Below are positions 34,763 to 42,376 of a stretch of DNA of 64,000 nt, piece by piece. The DNA lies in NCBI GenBank assembly GCA_964517605.1, contig CAZFCE010000021.1:32013-96012 (forward strand). Reading direction: 5' to 3'. Both the position numbers and the translations under genes were made by a program. The notes below the pieces were generated by a model. The model searched no databases, was not told where the DNA came from, and saw only the letters and a program-made list of their open reading frames with translations. The DNA comes from J095 sp964517605 (GTDB taxonomy: Bacteria > Chloroflexota > Anaerolineae > 4572-78 > J111). Positions within the stretch are counted from its first letter, which is position 1. Every line of letters begins with the position of its first letter.

Positions 34763-35830
34763 TTACGATGCCCCTTGCAGGGAGCGCATCTGGTTGAGTT
34801 TTTCCAGAGCCTTGCCGCCAGCCAGCGCAGTCCGGGCCAGTTCTACCCCCTGGGCGTAGCTTTTAGCCACATCAGAAATATACAGCGCCCCGGCGGCGTT
34901 CATGCAAAAGAAATCCGCGTCGGGGGTGTCGTATTCGCCCTGTAGCACCGCCAGAATGCGTTTGGCGTTATCGTAGGCGGTGCGGCTGCTGGCAAACGCC
35001 TCAAAGGGCGCGGGTTTCAGGCCAAAATCGGCGGGGGTAACGGTGTAGGTGTCAATGTCGCCGTGGCGCAGTTCGACTACCCGCGTTGGCCCAGCCAGCG
35101 AAAATTCGTCCATCCCTTTGGCCGGGTCTTGCCCGTTGACCATGCCAAACGGCGATAACGCCGCCTGCATATTGATTTCCTTTAGCACCGTGATGAGTTG
35201 GTCGCACACCGCCGGCGAGTAGGCTCCAATCACAATCCGGTTGGTTTGGGCGCATGGCATGGTGAGCGGCCCCACAATGTTAAACGTGGTGGTAAAGCGC
35301 ATTACCCGGATAAGCCGCGCCCAGCCCGCCTTGAGAAACGCTTCGCCGGGCAGGTAGCAAATGCCGTATTTTTGCAGGCAGGTTTCGGCCTTTACCAGTG
35401 GCGCGTTGAGGTCAACCCCCAAAATTTCAAAGATGTCCGACGCGCCGGAAACGCCGGTTACTAACCGGGCGCCTTTTTTGGCCACCGGCAGCCCGCAGGC
35501 GGCGGCAATCAGCGAGGCCGGCGTGGAGCAGTTGATGGTTTTGAGCGGGTCCGACCCCGTGCCCACAATGTCGCACACGGGGCCATCAAACAAAACGTTA
35601 ATTTTGGCGGTGTCGTACTGGTACATGGCATCCCACACTCCGCCCAGTTCTTCGACCGTTGGCCCGCGCGAAATATGCGCGGTTAAAAATGCGCCCTGCT
35701 GCAACTCCGGCTGCTCGTTTAAAATCACCTGCCGATAAGCCTCGCAGGTTTGGGCGCGGGTCATGGTTTGCCCGGCGGCCACGGCGCAAATCAGCCGGCC
35801 AAATTCTCGTAAATCATTTTCTGCGTACAT
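34763..35830 (-). CDS. Divergent TrpD-like phosphoribosyltransferase, B12-riboswitch-linked
   Basis: 355 residues of the nucleoside phosphorylase/TrpD fold. The motif CDIVGTGSDPLKTINCSTPAS corresponds to the PRPP loop GTGGDxxxTFNIST of TrpD, and VAKKGARLVTGVSGASDIFE corresponds to VAKHGNRxxSSxxGSAD. Changes at both (DP for the second Gly-Asp, KKGAR for KHGNR) argue against simple anthranilate specificity. No trp gene is nearby. It is the second gene behind a cobalamin riboswitch, 18 bases after a dehydrogenase, with GGAGG before ATG 35830. Transfer of phosphoribose to an aromatic base, perhaps a cobamide lower ligand, is a hypothesis. Plain TrpD is the conservative alternative. Confidence 0.82.
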   Translation of the reverse strand: MYAENDLREFGRLICAVAAGQTMTRAQTCEAYRQVILNEQPELQQGAFLTAHISRGPTVEELGGVWDAMYQYDTAKINVLFDGPVCDIVGTGSDPLKTINCSTPASLIAAACGLPVAKKGARLVTGVSGASDIFEILGVDLNAPLVKAETCLQKYGICYLPGEAFLKAGWARLIRVMRFTTTFNIVGPLTMPCAQTNRIVIGAYSPAVCDQLITVLKEINMQAALSPFGMVNGQDPAKGMDEFSLAGPTRVVELRHGDIDTYTVTPADFGLKPAPFEAFASSRTAYDNAKRILAVLQGEYDTPDADFFCMNAAGALYISDVAKSYAQGVELARTALAGGKALEKLNQMRSLQGAS

Positions 35831-35848
35831 AGTTCCTCCGGTTTTGGT

Positions 35849-36814
35849 TTAAATGTGGATGATATATTTTAGGGCTTGCCCGGCCAGAATTTTGGGCAAA
35901 ACCGCAACAACCTGGGGTAAAGACAATTCCGCTTCAACCAAAAGCGATACTTCGCGCTGGTAACGGGCCAAAATTTGCACGGCGGTTTCCATTTGTTTTT
36001 GGGTGCAGCCGTAAGCGCCCACTACCCGCAACTGGCGGTAGTGAATTTCGTTGAGCAGACCGGCGGCCAGCGGCGCGTCATCGGTAAAGCCGCTGAACAG
36101 GCAAAAGCAGCCCGCCGGTTTAAGCTGCGCCAATCCCTGGGTAAAGGTGATGCTGTATGGCGCGGCGTTAATGGCCGCATCGAACATTATTGGGGTGAAG
36201 CCGGTTTGCACCGGAATCCCGGTGCAGGTTTGAAACCGGGCGCTGTGGGCAATCCGCTCCGGGTTGATTTCAACCACGTGCGGCGCTGCGCCCAGCGCCA
36301 ACGCCGCCAGCGCCAGCAGCAGCCCCACCGGCCCCGCCCCAAAAATCAGCAATTGCTGCTCCGGCTGCACGCCGGCCTGTTCCAGCGCATTGAGGCCGCA
36401 GGCCAGCGGTTCGGCCAGACAAGCCAGGTAATCCGGCAGATTGGCGGGTACCGCAACCAGGCTGGCGGTGGGCGCGGCCACGTACTCGGCCAGGCCGCCA
36501 TCCCGGTGAAAGCCGATGATTTGCATGTGGCGGCACATATTCTCCCGGCCTTGCCGGCATTGTTCGCATTGCCCGCACGCCTGGCCGGGCCACACTACGT
36601 ACCGTTGCCCGGTGTTGGCATCAACGCCGCAAATTTCGTGGCCCAGCACGCGGGGTAGCACCAAATCGCGCTGGCCGCGCTGCCACATTTTGGCGTCGGT
36701 GCGGCACAGGGCGCAGCACGTTACCTTGAGCCGGGTTTCGAGGCGGTTTGGCGCGGGCAGCGGCAATTCTTTAAGCGCCAGCGCGCCGATGGTTTCCAGT
36801 TGTAAGGCTTTCAT
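35849..36814 (-). CDS. Zinc-type medium-chain dehydrogenase, B12-riboswitch-controlled
   Basis: 321 residues from ATG 36814, which follows a perfect AGGAGG (36821-36826); an upstream extension of the frame runs through the riboswitch and is not coding. Motifs are CALCRTDAKMW, GHEICGV, the structural zinc cysteines CGQCEQCRQGRENMC and the nucleotide loop IFGAGPVGLLLALA. It is first in a two-gene operon. The leader shows that expression falls when cobalamin is plentiful. Known riboswitch targets are cobalamin synthesis, uptake or B12-independent substitutes. Which applies here is unknown. Confidence 0.9.
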   Translation of the reverse strand: MKALQLETIGALALKELPLPAPNRLETRLKVTCCALCRTDAKMWQRGQRDLVLPRVLGHEICGVDANTGQRYVVWPGQACGQCEQCRQGRENMCRHMQIIGFHRDGGLAEYVAAPTASLVAVPANLPDYLACLAEPLACGLNALEQAGVQPEQQLLIFGAGPVGLLLALAALALGAAPHVVEINPERIAHSARFQTCTGIPVQTGFTPIMFDAAINAAPYSITFTQGLAQLKPAGCFCLFSGFTDDAPLAAGLLNEIHYRQLRVVGAYGCTQKQMETAVQILARYQREVSLLVEAELSLPQVVAVLPKILAGQALKYIIHI

Positions 36815-36836
36815 CGTTAACCTCCTGTGGCTAAAA

Positions 36837-36874
36837 AATAAAAATGGCGACCCACGCCGCCGGCGAGTCGCCAT
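36837..36874 (-). terminator. Second leader hairpin before the dehydrogenase gene
   Basis: In the - strand RNA, ATGGCGAC pairs with GTCGCCAT (arms 36867-36874 and 36844-36851), followed by a U-rich run up to the ribosome site. It stands directly after the first terminator, making a tandem stop. Confidence 0.65.
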
Positions 36875-36899
36875 AAAAAATCCCGCCATGCGGCGGGAT
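36875..36899 (-). terminator. Riboswitch expression-platform terminator
   Basis: In the - strand RNA, ATCCCGCC and GGCGGGAT form an 8-base stem with a four-base loop (36880-36899), followed by six U (36875-36880). It begins 4 bases after the riboswitch P1 end, so ligand binding could control transcription termination. Confidence 0.8.
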
Positions 36900-36902
36900 A
36901 GA

Positions 36903-37092
36903 TGCAAACCCAAATACCTGGCTTCCTCTATCCGCGAAGGTAGCAACAAATCAACAAAGGCAGGCATTCGGGCTGAAATTGGGCGGGTTTTACCCCCGGC
37001 CAATTTTTACCGTTGCGGGACAGACAGCGCCGGACTTTAACCGGTCTTCCCCTGGTACGCGCCAAACATCCGGGTTTTGGCGCACCTTTGCA
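36903..37092 (-). ncRNA. Cobalamin (AdoCbl-class) riboswitch
   Basis: The reverse strand carries the hallmark core: GGGGAAGACCGGTTAAAG then TCCGGCGCTGTCTGTCCCGC then AACGG, and later the B12 box CAGCCCGAATGCCTGCC, with a following CTACCTTCGCGGATAG hairpin. TGCAAA (37087-37092) and TTTGCA (36903-36908) close P1, and GCGCCAAA/TTTGGCGC forms an early stem. It ends just before two terminators and the dehydrogenase gene. Confidence 0.92.
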
Positions 37093-37145
37093 AGCAAACT
37101 ATTCAGTTGTGGTTACTTGATGTCCATCAGCAACCTGAAGGCCGC

Positions 37146-37173
37146 ATTATACTGAATAGCCGTAAAAAATCAA
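37146..37173 (-). promoter_or_regulatory. Promoter of the riboswitch operon
   Basis: On the - strand TTGATT (37168-37173) and TATAAT (37146-37151) are 16 bases apart. The start of transcription would be near 37139, about 45 bases before the riboswitch P1 stem. Confidence 0.75.
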
Positions 37174-37391
37174 AATGGATGGGCCGGTTGGCTATAGAAT
37201 TTGCGGCAATTGCGGAGTATAATAGGAGTGAGAATGTTTGGCCGCTTCTTCAGTTTTGGGCAGCGATCCCCCAAACCATTCTGCGTTTCTCCGGTTTACG
37301 GCAGCACCTCCCAACGTTTTTCCTCCGGGATTCAAACTTCGCGGCGGCGTAAAAAATAACATGGTTGGATAGCTCAATTGGAGGTTGGCCT

Positions 37392-37949
37392 ATGCTTCGG
37401 CAAAAAGTCTACCCAATCACCGAGCTGCCATCTACGTTACGCCTTCAAATTCTGTCGTCACTCCGGCAAACGGGGCCGGATGGATTTGTTGAAGAGCAAC
37501 AGGTTTTGGATTGGGTTGCTCACCAGGAAAATCATCCGGTTCATCTGGTGTTGGTGCAGGATAGCGTTTTAATCAGCCACGCCGAGATAGTTTGGAAACA
37601 GCTCAACTATGGTGATGAAATTTATAAGGTGTACGGCCTGTCGGGGGTGTTTACGCTGCCGGCCTGGCGCGGGCGGGGTTATGGCCGGCAAATTGTGGCG
37701 GCGGCCACGGCCTACATCCGGGCTTCTGACGCCGATTTGGGGTTGCTGTGGTGCGCCCCGGAGTTGCGGGCGTTTTATGTTCGTTATGGCTGGCAGGCCA
37801 TGAGCCGGTTGCAAACGTTAATCGGGCCGCCGGATAAGCCGCTGGTGTACCCGCTGCTGGCGATGATGCTGTTTTTGTCGCCAAAGGGGCGGCGCGATAG
37901 CCTGATTTTTGAGACCGGCTCAATGTATTTTGGCGAAAACGCCTGGTGA
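37392..37949 (+). CDS. GNAT-family N-acetyltransferase
   Basis: 185 residues from ATG 37392, with GGAGG at 37380-37384. The acetyl-CoA loop is seen as GVFTLPAWRGRGYGRQIVAAA and the terminal part has RAFYVRYGWQ, both typical of GNAT proteins. Substrate is unknown. It is a single gene, divergent from the riboswitch operon (a TATAAT at 37218-37223 may be its -10) and convergent with the carboxyltransferase gene, with which it shares a terminator. Confidence 0.85.
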   Translation: MLRQKVYPITELPSTLRLQILSSLRQTGPDGFVEEQQVLDWVAHQENHPVHLVLVQDSVLISHAEIVWKQLNYGDEIYKVYGLSGVFTLPAWRGRGYGRQIVAAATAYIRASDADLGLLWCAPELRAFYVRYGWQAMSRLQTLIGPPDKPLVYPLLAMMLFLSPKGRRDSLIFETGSMYFGENAW

Positions 37950-37977
37950 GGCGAGCTTTCGGCGCAAAAATAAAATT

Positions 37978-38028
37978 GCCCCCAACCCTCAACCGGCGTC
38001 GTGCCGGCGAGAATTGGGGGCGTTTTTT
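37978..38028. terminator. Bidirectional terminator between convergent genes
   Basis: GCCCCCAA (37978-37985) pairs with TTGGGGGC (38014-38021) around an inner CCGGC/GCCGG stem, with six T after it on the + strand and an A/T-rich run on the other side. Confidence 0.75.
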
Positions 38029-38047
38029 CAGGGTAAATTACCGGTTG

Positions 38048-39535
38048 TTAGTTCAGGCCGTATTTATGTTTCAGGAAGGTTTCGGCGGATTGTTTGAACA
38101 ACAGGTAAAGCAGCAAATCTTTGTGGGTTTTCACAAAGGGCAGATCGTAGGGGTCTTCCAACACGGGTTGCAGGTAAGACGCGGCGCGGTATTTTAGCGG
38201 CTCTTCGGTTCCACCCAGCACTTTGTTAACAATGTCGGGGTTGCAGGGGGCCGGAGTGCGGCCAAATTCGCCTTTGAGGATCATCTTGAACGGATCGGGC
38301 ACTACTTTGTAGCGTTCGCCCATAATCACGTTAAAGGCGGCCTGCGAGCCAACAATCTGGCTGGTGGGCGTTACCAGCGGCACGTAGCCGGCATCGGCGC
38401 GCACGCGCGGAATTTCATCCAGCACTTTGTCCATCAGGTGCAACTGGCCCATTTCTTTGAGCTGGTTGTGCAGGTTAGAGAGCATCCCGCCGGGCACTTG
38501 CGCTTCAAAGATTTTGTCATCAAAGGGCGGGTAGTTTAGCCCCAGCAGCAGTTCGCGCATCAACGGCAGCGCCAGTTCGATGGATTCTTTATCTTCTTTG
38601 GCCACCAGGTCAATAATCTTTTTAACCTGATTGCGGTCTACATCGTTGTAGTGGACGGGGCGGTAGTATTTGCCGTGCTGCGGAATAACGGCTTTCAGTT
38701 CGTCGAATACTTTGAACAGTTCAGCTTGAACCTTCAAAATCAGTTCTTTGTCCAGGCCGTGGTCAATGCCCATTTCTTCGGCAAAGACAATCATCACTTC
38801 AACGGGCGGGTGCGAGGTGCCGCCGGCAAACGGCGTAATGGCGGTGTCAATGAAATCAACACCCAGTTGCATGGCGATAACCGCGTTCAGTTCGGCCACG
38901 CCGGTGGTGGAGTGGCTGTGCAGTACCAACGGCAGCGAAACGTTCTGTTTGAGGCCCTTAATCAAGTCCAGCGCGTCGGTGGAGTACAGCAGCCCGGCCA
39001 TATCTTTAATAGCCAGTTGGTCGGCCCCTTCTTCTACCAGCTTTTTGGCAAAATCCACAAAATAGGCGGTGGTGTGCACCGGGCTGGTGGTGTACGAGAG
39101 CGCCGCTTCTACTTTGCCGCCGTAAGCGCGGGTGGTCAAAATTGAGGTTTGCAGGTTGCGCCAGTCGTTCAGGGCGTCAAAAATACGCATAATCCCAACG
39201 CCGCTGATAACCGCTTCTTTTACAAACGAGATAACCAGGTCATCGGCAGAAGGCTGGTAGCCAAACAGGTTTTGGCCGCGCAGCAGTGCGCGGATTTTTT
39301 CGCCGCCGCCCAGCGCGGTGCGGAAGGCATCCAGTCGATCCCAGGGGTCTTCTTTCAAAAAGCGGATGGCACTATCAAGCACGGCCCCGCCCCACAGTTC
39401 CAGCGCGGGGAAACCGGCGTCGTTAATCATTGGCAGTACCCGCATGGCCTGTTCGGTGCTCATTCGGGTTGCAGCCAGACTTTGGTGACCATCCCGCAAA
39501 GTTACATCAATAAATTTTGGGGTGATCTTGCTCAT
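38048..39535 (-). CDS. Carboxyltransferase subunit (transcarboxylase 5S / OadA / PycB-like)
   Basis: 495 residues from ATG 39535, with AAGGAG at 39545-39550. It is a TIM-barrel carboxyltransferase: DVTLRDGHQSLAATRM with metal-binding Asp, the carboxylated-lysine region LAIKDMAGLLYS, and HSHSTTGVAE with metal-binding His. Known members move CO2 between biotin and pyruvate/oxaloacetate. The length fits the 5S form that lacks a C-terminal biotinyl domain, so a separate biotin carrier is required and is not in this window. It stands alone, between GNAT and pst genes. Confidence 0.9.
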   Translation of the reverse strand: MSKITPKFIDVTLRDGHQSLAATRMSTEQAMRVLPMINDAGFPALELWGGAVLDSAIRFLKEDPWDRLDAFRTALGGGEKIRALLRGQNLFGYQPSADDLVISFVKEAVISGVGIMRIFDALNDWRNLQTSILTTRAYGGKVEAALSYTTSPVHTTAYFVDFAKKLVEEGADQLAIKDMAGLLYSTDALDLIKGLKQNVSLPLVLHSHSTTGVAELNAVIAMQLGVDFIDTAITPFAGGTSHPPVEVMIVFAEEMGIDHGLDKELILKVQAELFKVFDELKAVIPQHGKYYRPVHYNDVDRNQVKKIIDLVAKEDKESIELALPLMRELLLGLNYPPFDDKIFEAQVPGGMLSNLHNQLKEMGQLHLMDKVLDEIPRVRADAGYVPLVTPTSQIVGSQAAFNVIMGERYKVVPDPFKMILKGEFGRTPAPCNPDIVNKVLGGTEEPLKYRAASYLQPVLEDPYDLPFVKTHKDLLLYLLFKQSAETFLKHKYGLN

Positions 39536-39687
39536 AATTTTCAACTCCTTAGGTTGTGTGAAATAGTGTAGTTAGTGTAGCCGCGGCTTAAAAAGCCGTA
39601 TCACGCTAATAATACTACGATGTGCCGACTTGGGAAAAAATGCACAACTGAAATTGCACAACTAAATAGCCACGGCGGGGTTTTAGT

Positions 39688-40443
39688 TTAGCCAATTTCG
39701 CGGGCCAGGTACGCCCGGCTTAAATCTGTTTGCGGCTGCTCAAAGAAACGGGCGGCGGGGGCGTGTTCAACCAGTTCGCCCAACCACATAAACACCACGT
39801 GATCGGCCAGCCGGCGGGCCTGGTCAATATCGTGCGTGACAATAACCAGGGTGTAGGTGTTTTTCAGGCCATGCAGCAACGCCTCAATGCCTCGCGCCGA
39901 GATGGGGTCGAGGGAAGCGGTAGATTCGTCGCATAGTAAAATTTCGGGTTTTACGGCCAGGGTGCGGGCCAGGCATAGCCGCTGTTGTTGCCCCACCGAT
40001 AGCCCCGTGGCCGGCGCTTGCAGCCGGTCAGACACTTCGCTCCACAGGCCCACATCCTCCAGATGTTGGCGCACGGTTTCGTGGAGCGTGCCGTTGGCCA
40101 ACCCGTGAATGCGCGGCCCGTAGGCCACATTATCAAAAATTGACATGGGTAGCGGGAACGGTTTTTGGGCCAGCAGCCCAATCCGGGTGCGCACGGCGGT
40201 TACGTCTACCCCGGCATCGTAAATGTTGATGCCATCAAACAGAACCCGGCCGGTGATTTGTGTTCCTTCGTTTAATTCCAGCAGGCGATTCATACTTTTG
40301 AGCAGGGTTGATTTGCCGCAACCAGAAGGGCCGATAATGGCCGTAATTTGGTGGCGGGGAATATCAACATTAATATTTTTCAGAACATGTTTTGCGCCGT
40401 ACCAAACATTGAGCTGTTGAATGGATAATGGTTGCATCGCCAT
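39688..40443 (-). CDS. pstB: Phosphate ABC transporter ATP-binding protein PstB
   Basis: 251 residues. Walker A GPSGCGKSTLLKSMNRL, with the MNR that is typical of PstB, signature LSVGQQQRLCLARTLA, Walker B ILLCDESTASLDP, and switch His in VTHDIDQARRLAD. It powers phosphate import through PstC and PstA. It is the last gene of the pst operon, separated from pstA by a 62-base gap that holds a strong hairpin. Start at 40443 or 40437 (second Met) is uncertain. No phoU follows, unlike in many pst operons. Confidence 0.95.
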   Translation of the reverse strand: MAMQPLSIQQLNVWYGAKHVLKNINVDIPRHQITAIIGPSGCGKSTLLKSMNRLLELNEGTQITGRVLFDGINIYDAGVDVTAVRTRIGLLAQKPFPLPMSIFDNVAYGPRIHGLANGTLHETVRQHLEDVGLWSEVSDRLQAPATGLSVGQQQRLCLARTLAVKPEILLCDESTASLDPISARGIEALLHGLKNTYTLVIVTHDIDQARRLADHVVFMWLGELVEHAPAARFFEQPQTDLSRAYLAREIG

Positions 40444-40458
40444 AAATCTTTCGCGTAG

Positions 40459-40499
40459 GCCGGGACGGAGTTTTCAATTTGAGAAAACCCCGCCCCGGC
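40459..40499 (-). other. Intercistronic hairpin between pstA and pstB
   Basis: Arms 40459-40475 and 40483-40499 form a 17-base stem with a 7-base loop. The two mismatches in DNA become G-U pairs in the - strand RNA, so the structure is favoured on the transcribed strand. No U-tail; probably a processing or stability element. Confidence 0.65.
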
Positions 40500-40505
40500 A
40501 TTAAT

Positions 40506-41363
40506 CTACCGGATAACGTGCCGGCCTAAACGGGAGATGGACAGGTGAGCCAGCAGGCTGATTACTAAAATTATAACCGTTAGCACCAGTGCCGAAGCGT
40601 AGGCGCGGGCCTGAACCGCCGGAAAAGGCGTGCTGAGTTGAAAGAAGATAGCCAGCGGCAGCGAGGCCACTGGCCTGAACAGCGACTCTGGCATGTTGTC
40701 GGTGTAGCCGGCGGTGAACAACACCGAGGCGGCATCGCCGATGCCGCGTCCAAAGGCCAGCAACAGAGCCGTGAGCAAGCCGGGGATGGTTTGGCGCAGT
40801 AAAATGCCCAAAAACTCAAACCGGGTAGCGCCCAAAGCCATGGTTGTTTCGGCCAGTTCGCGGGGGGTTAAGCCGATAACTTCATCAAAGGTGCGGGCCA
40901 AAATGGGCAGCACCACCAGCGCCAGGGTGATAATCCCGGCCAACAGCGAGGCGCGTAGCCCCAAAAACATCATCAGCGCAAAGCCAAACGCGCCGTAGAC
41001 AATGCTGGGGATGCCCCACATTACATCCAGAGTAAGCCGGATGAGGTTAACCAGTCGGCCATTTCGTTGGTAGGCGTGCAGGTACAGCACCAGCGGGATG
41101 GCTAAAATTGCCGCCAGCAGCGTTGCGCCCGCCGCCAAGTACACCGAACCGGCGATGGCGTTTAAAATGCCGCCTTCACCGCCCAGGTAAAACCCGCCTT
41201 TAGGTGATTGGGTGAGCATGTCCCAACTGAGCGCCTCGACGCCGCGCCGGGCAATCACCAGCAAAATCAGCCCCAAAATTGCGGCAGCGCCCGCCACCGA
41301 CAGCCGCATGACCCAGGTAAAAAATTTTTCTTCCAGTTTGCGCCATTGGTTGCGGTTGATCAT
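40506..41363 (-). CDS. pstA: Phosphate ABC transporter permease PstA
   Basis: 285 residues with six membrane segments. PYGAFGFALMMFLG follows GIPSIV, and the cytoplasmic loop LTPRELAETTMALGATRFEFLGILLRQTIPG is the PstA ATPase-docking loop. AGGAG precedes ATG 41363, two bases after the pstC stop, so the two permeases are translationally linked. It forms the membrane pore for phosphate together with PstC. Confidence 0.95.
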   Translation of the reverse strand: MINRNQWRKLEEKFFTWVMRLSVAGAAAILGLILLVIARRGVEALSWDMLTQSPKGGFYLGGEGGILNAIAGSVYLAAGATLLAAILAIPLVLYLHAYQRNGRLVNLIRLTLDVMWGIPSIVYGAFGFALMMFLGLRASLLAGIITLALVVLPILARTFDEVIGLTPRELAETTMALGATRFEFLGILLRQTIPGLLTALLLAFGRGIGDAASVLFTAGYTDNMPESLFRPVASLPLAIFFQLSTPFPAVQARAYASALVLTVIILVISLLAHLSISRLGRHVIR

Positions 41364-41365
41364 GG

Positions 41366-42364
41366 TTAACTCCTGTGTCCCAATCGAACAATGACCAGCC
41401 GGGCCATAATGTTAAACCCCAGCACCACCAGCAGTAGCAACAAAGCGGCGGCCATCAGCGCGGATTCGTACATGGGCACCGACATCATTTCGCCGTAGTT
41501 GTTGGCAATCAGGGCCGGTAGCGGATAGGCGGCATCAAATAGCGAATGGGGAATTTGCACGCTGTTGCCCACCACCATCATCACCGCCAGCGTTTCGCCA
41601 AAGGCCCGCGAAAAGCCCAGCACAATGGCCGCCAGAATGCCCGGCAGCCCCCGGCGGCGCACAATGCAGCGCGTGGCCTCCCAGCGGGTAGCGCCCAGGC
41701 AAAGCAGCGCCTCGCGCATTTCGCGCGGAGTGCTACGGAGCACTTCTTCGGTAACGGCCACAATCAGGGGAAAAACCATCACCGCCAGTACAAAACCGCC
41801 GGCTAACAGGCCGTAGCCGCTGGGATTTGTCCGGCTGAACATAGGGATGCTGTGGCCCAGAGTGTTATCAACCCACGGGCCAATGTAATCGCGGATAAGC
41901 GGCACAATAAACAGAATGCCCCACAGCCCGTACACCACCGAAGGAATGCCCACCAGCAAATCGAGCAGGGGTTTGAGCACGCCGCGCACGCGGGCCGAGG
42001 TGTATTCGGCCATGTAGATGCCGCTGAACACCGCCGGAATTACGGCAAAAGCCATCGCCGTTAAAGTTACGGTTACGCTGCCCACAATAAACGGGGCAAA
42101 CCCAAACTGGCCCAGCATGGGTTGCCAGGTTTGGCCGCCCAATAATTGTGGCAGCGAATAGCTGGCCAACAGCGGCCATGCCCGGTACAACAGCACTGAT
42201 CCGACTACTACAATTAAGCCACAAGTGGCCGTGGTAATGGCAACCATCAGTTGCCGGGCGGTCCAATCCTGGGCTAGCCGCCGCACGCTGGTTCGACGCA
42301 CCAACGGTTGCGGTGGCGCGAGTAATTTTTTGCTAACAAGGCTACGTTCCTGGCTGAACTCCAT
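41366..42364 (-). CDS. pstC: Phosphate ABC transporter permease PstC
   Basis: 332 residues, six membrane segments after a cytoplasmic N-terminus of about 35 residues. GIPSVVYGLWGILFIVPLIRDYIGPW and the loop STPREMREALLCLGATRWEATRCIVRR are typical of PstC. GGGAGG stands before ATG 42364, 12 bases after the pstS stop. Partner of PstA. Confidence 0.95.
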   Translation of the reverse strand: MEFSQERSLVSKKLLAPPQPLVRRTSVRRLAQDWTARQLMVAITTATCGLIVVVGSVLLYRAWPLLASYSLPQLLGGQTWQPMLGQFGFAPFIVGSVTVTLTAMAFAVIPAVFSGIYMAEYTSARVRGVLKPLLDLLVGIPSVVYGLWGILFIVPLIRDYIGPWVDNTLGHSIPMFSRTNPSGYGLLAGGFVLAVMVFPLIVAVTEEVLRSTPREMREALLCLGATRWEATRCIVRRRGLPGILAAIVLGFSRAFGETLAVMMVVGNSVQIPHSLFDAAYPLPALIANNYGEMMSVPMYESALMAAALLLLLVVLGFNIMARLVIVRLGHRS

Positions 42365-42376
42365 TGTCCCTCCCGG

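Noticed and set aside
36815..37003. N-terminal extension of the riboswitch-controlled dehydrogenase
   Set aside because: The extension reads through the riboswitch and both terminators, while a perfect AGGAGG precedes the internal ATG at 36814.
37077..37352. 91-residue open frame between riboswitch promoter and GNAT gene
   Set aside because: It overlaps the riboswitch and its promoter, has no ribosome site and no recognisable protein features.
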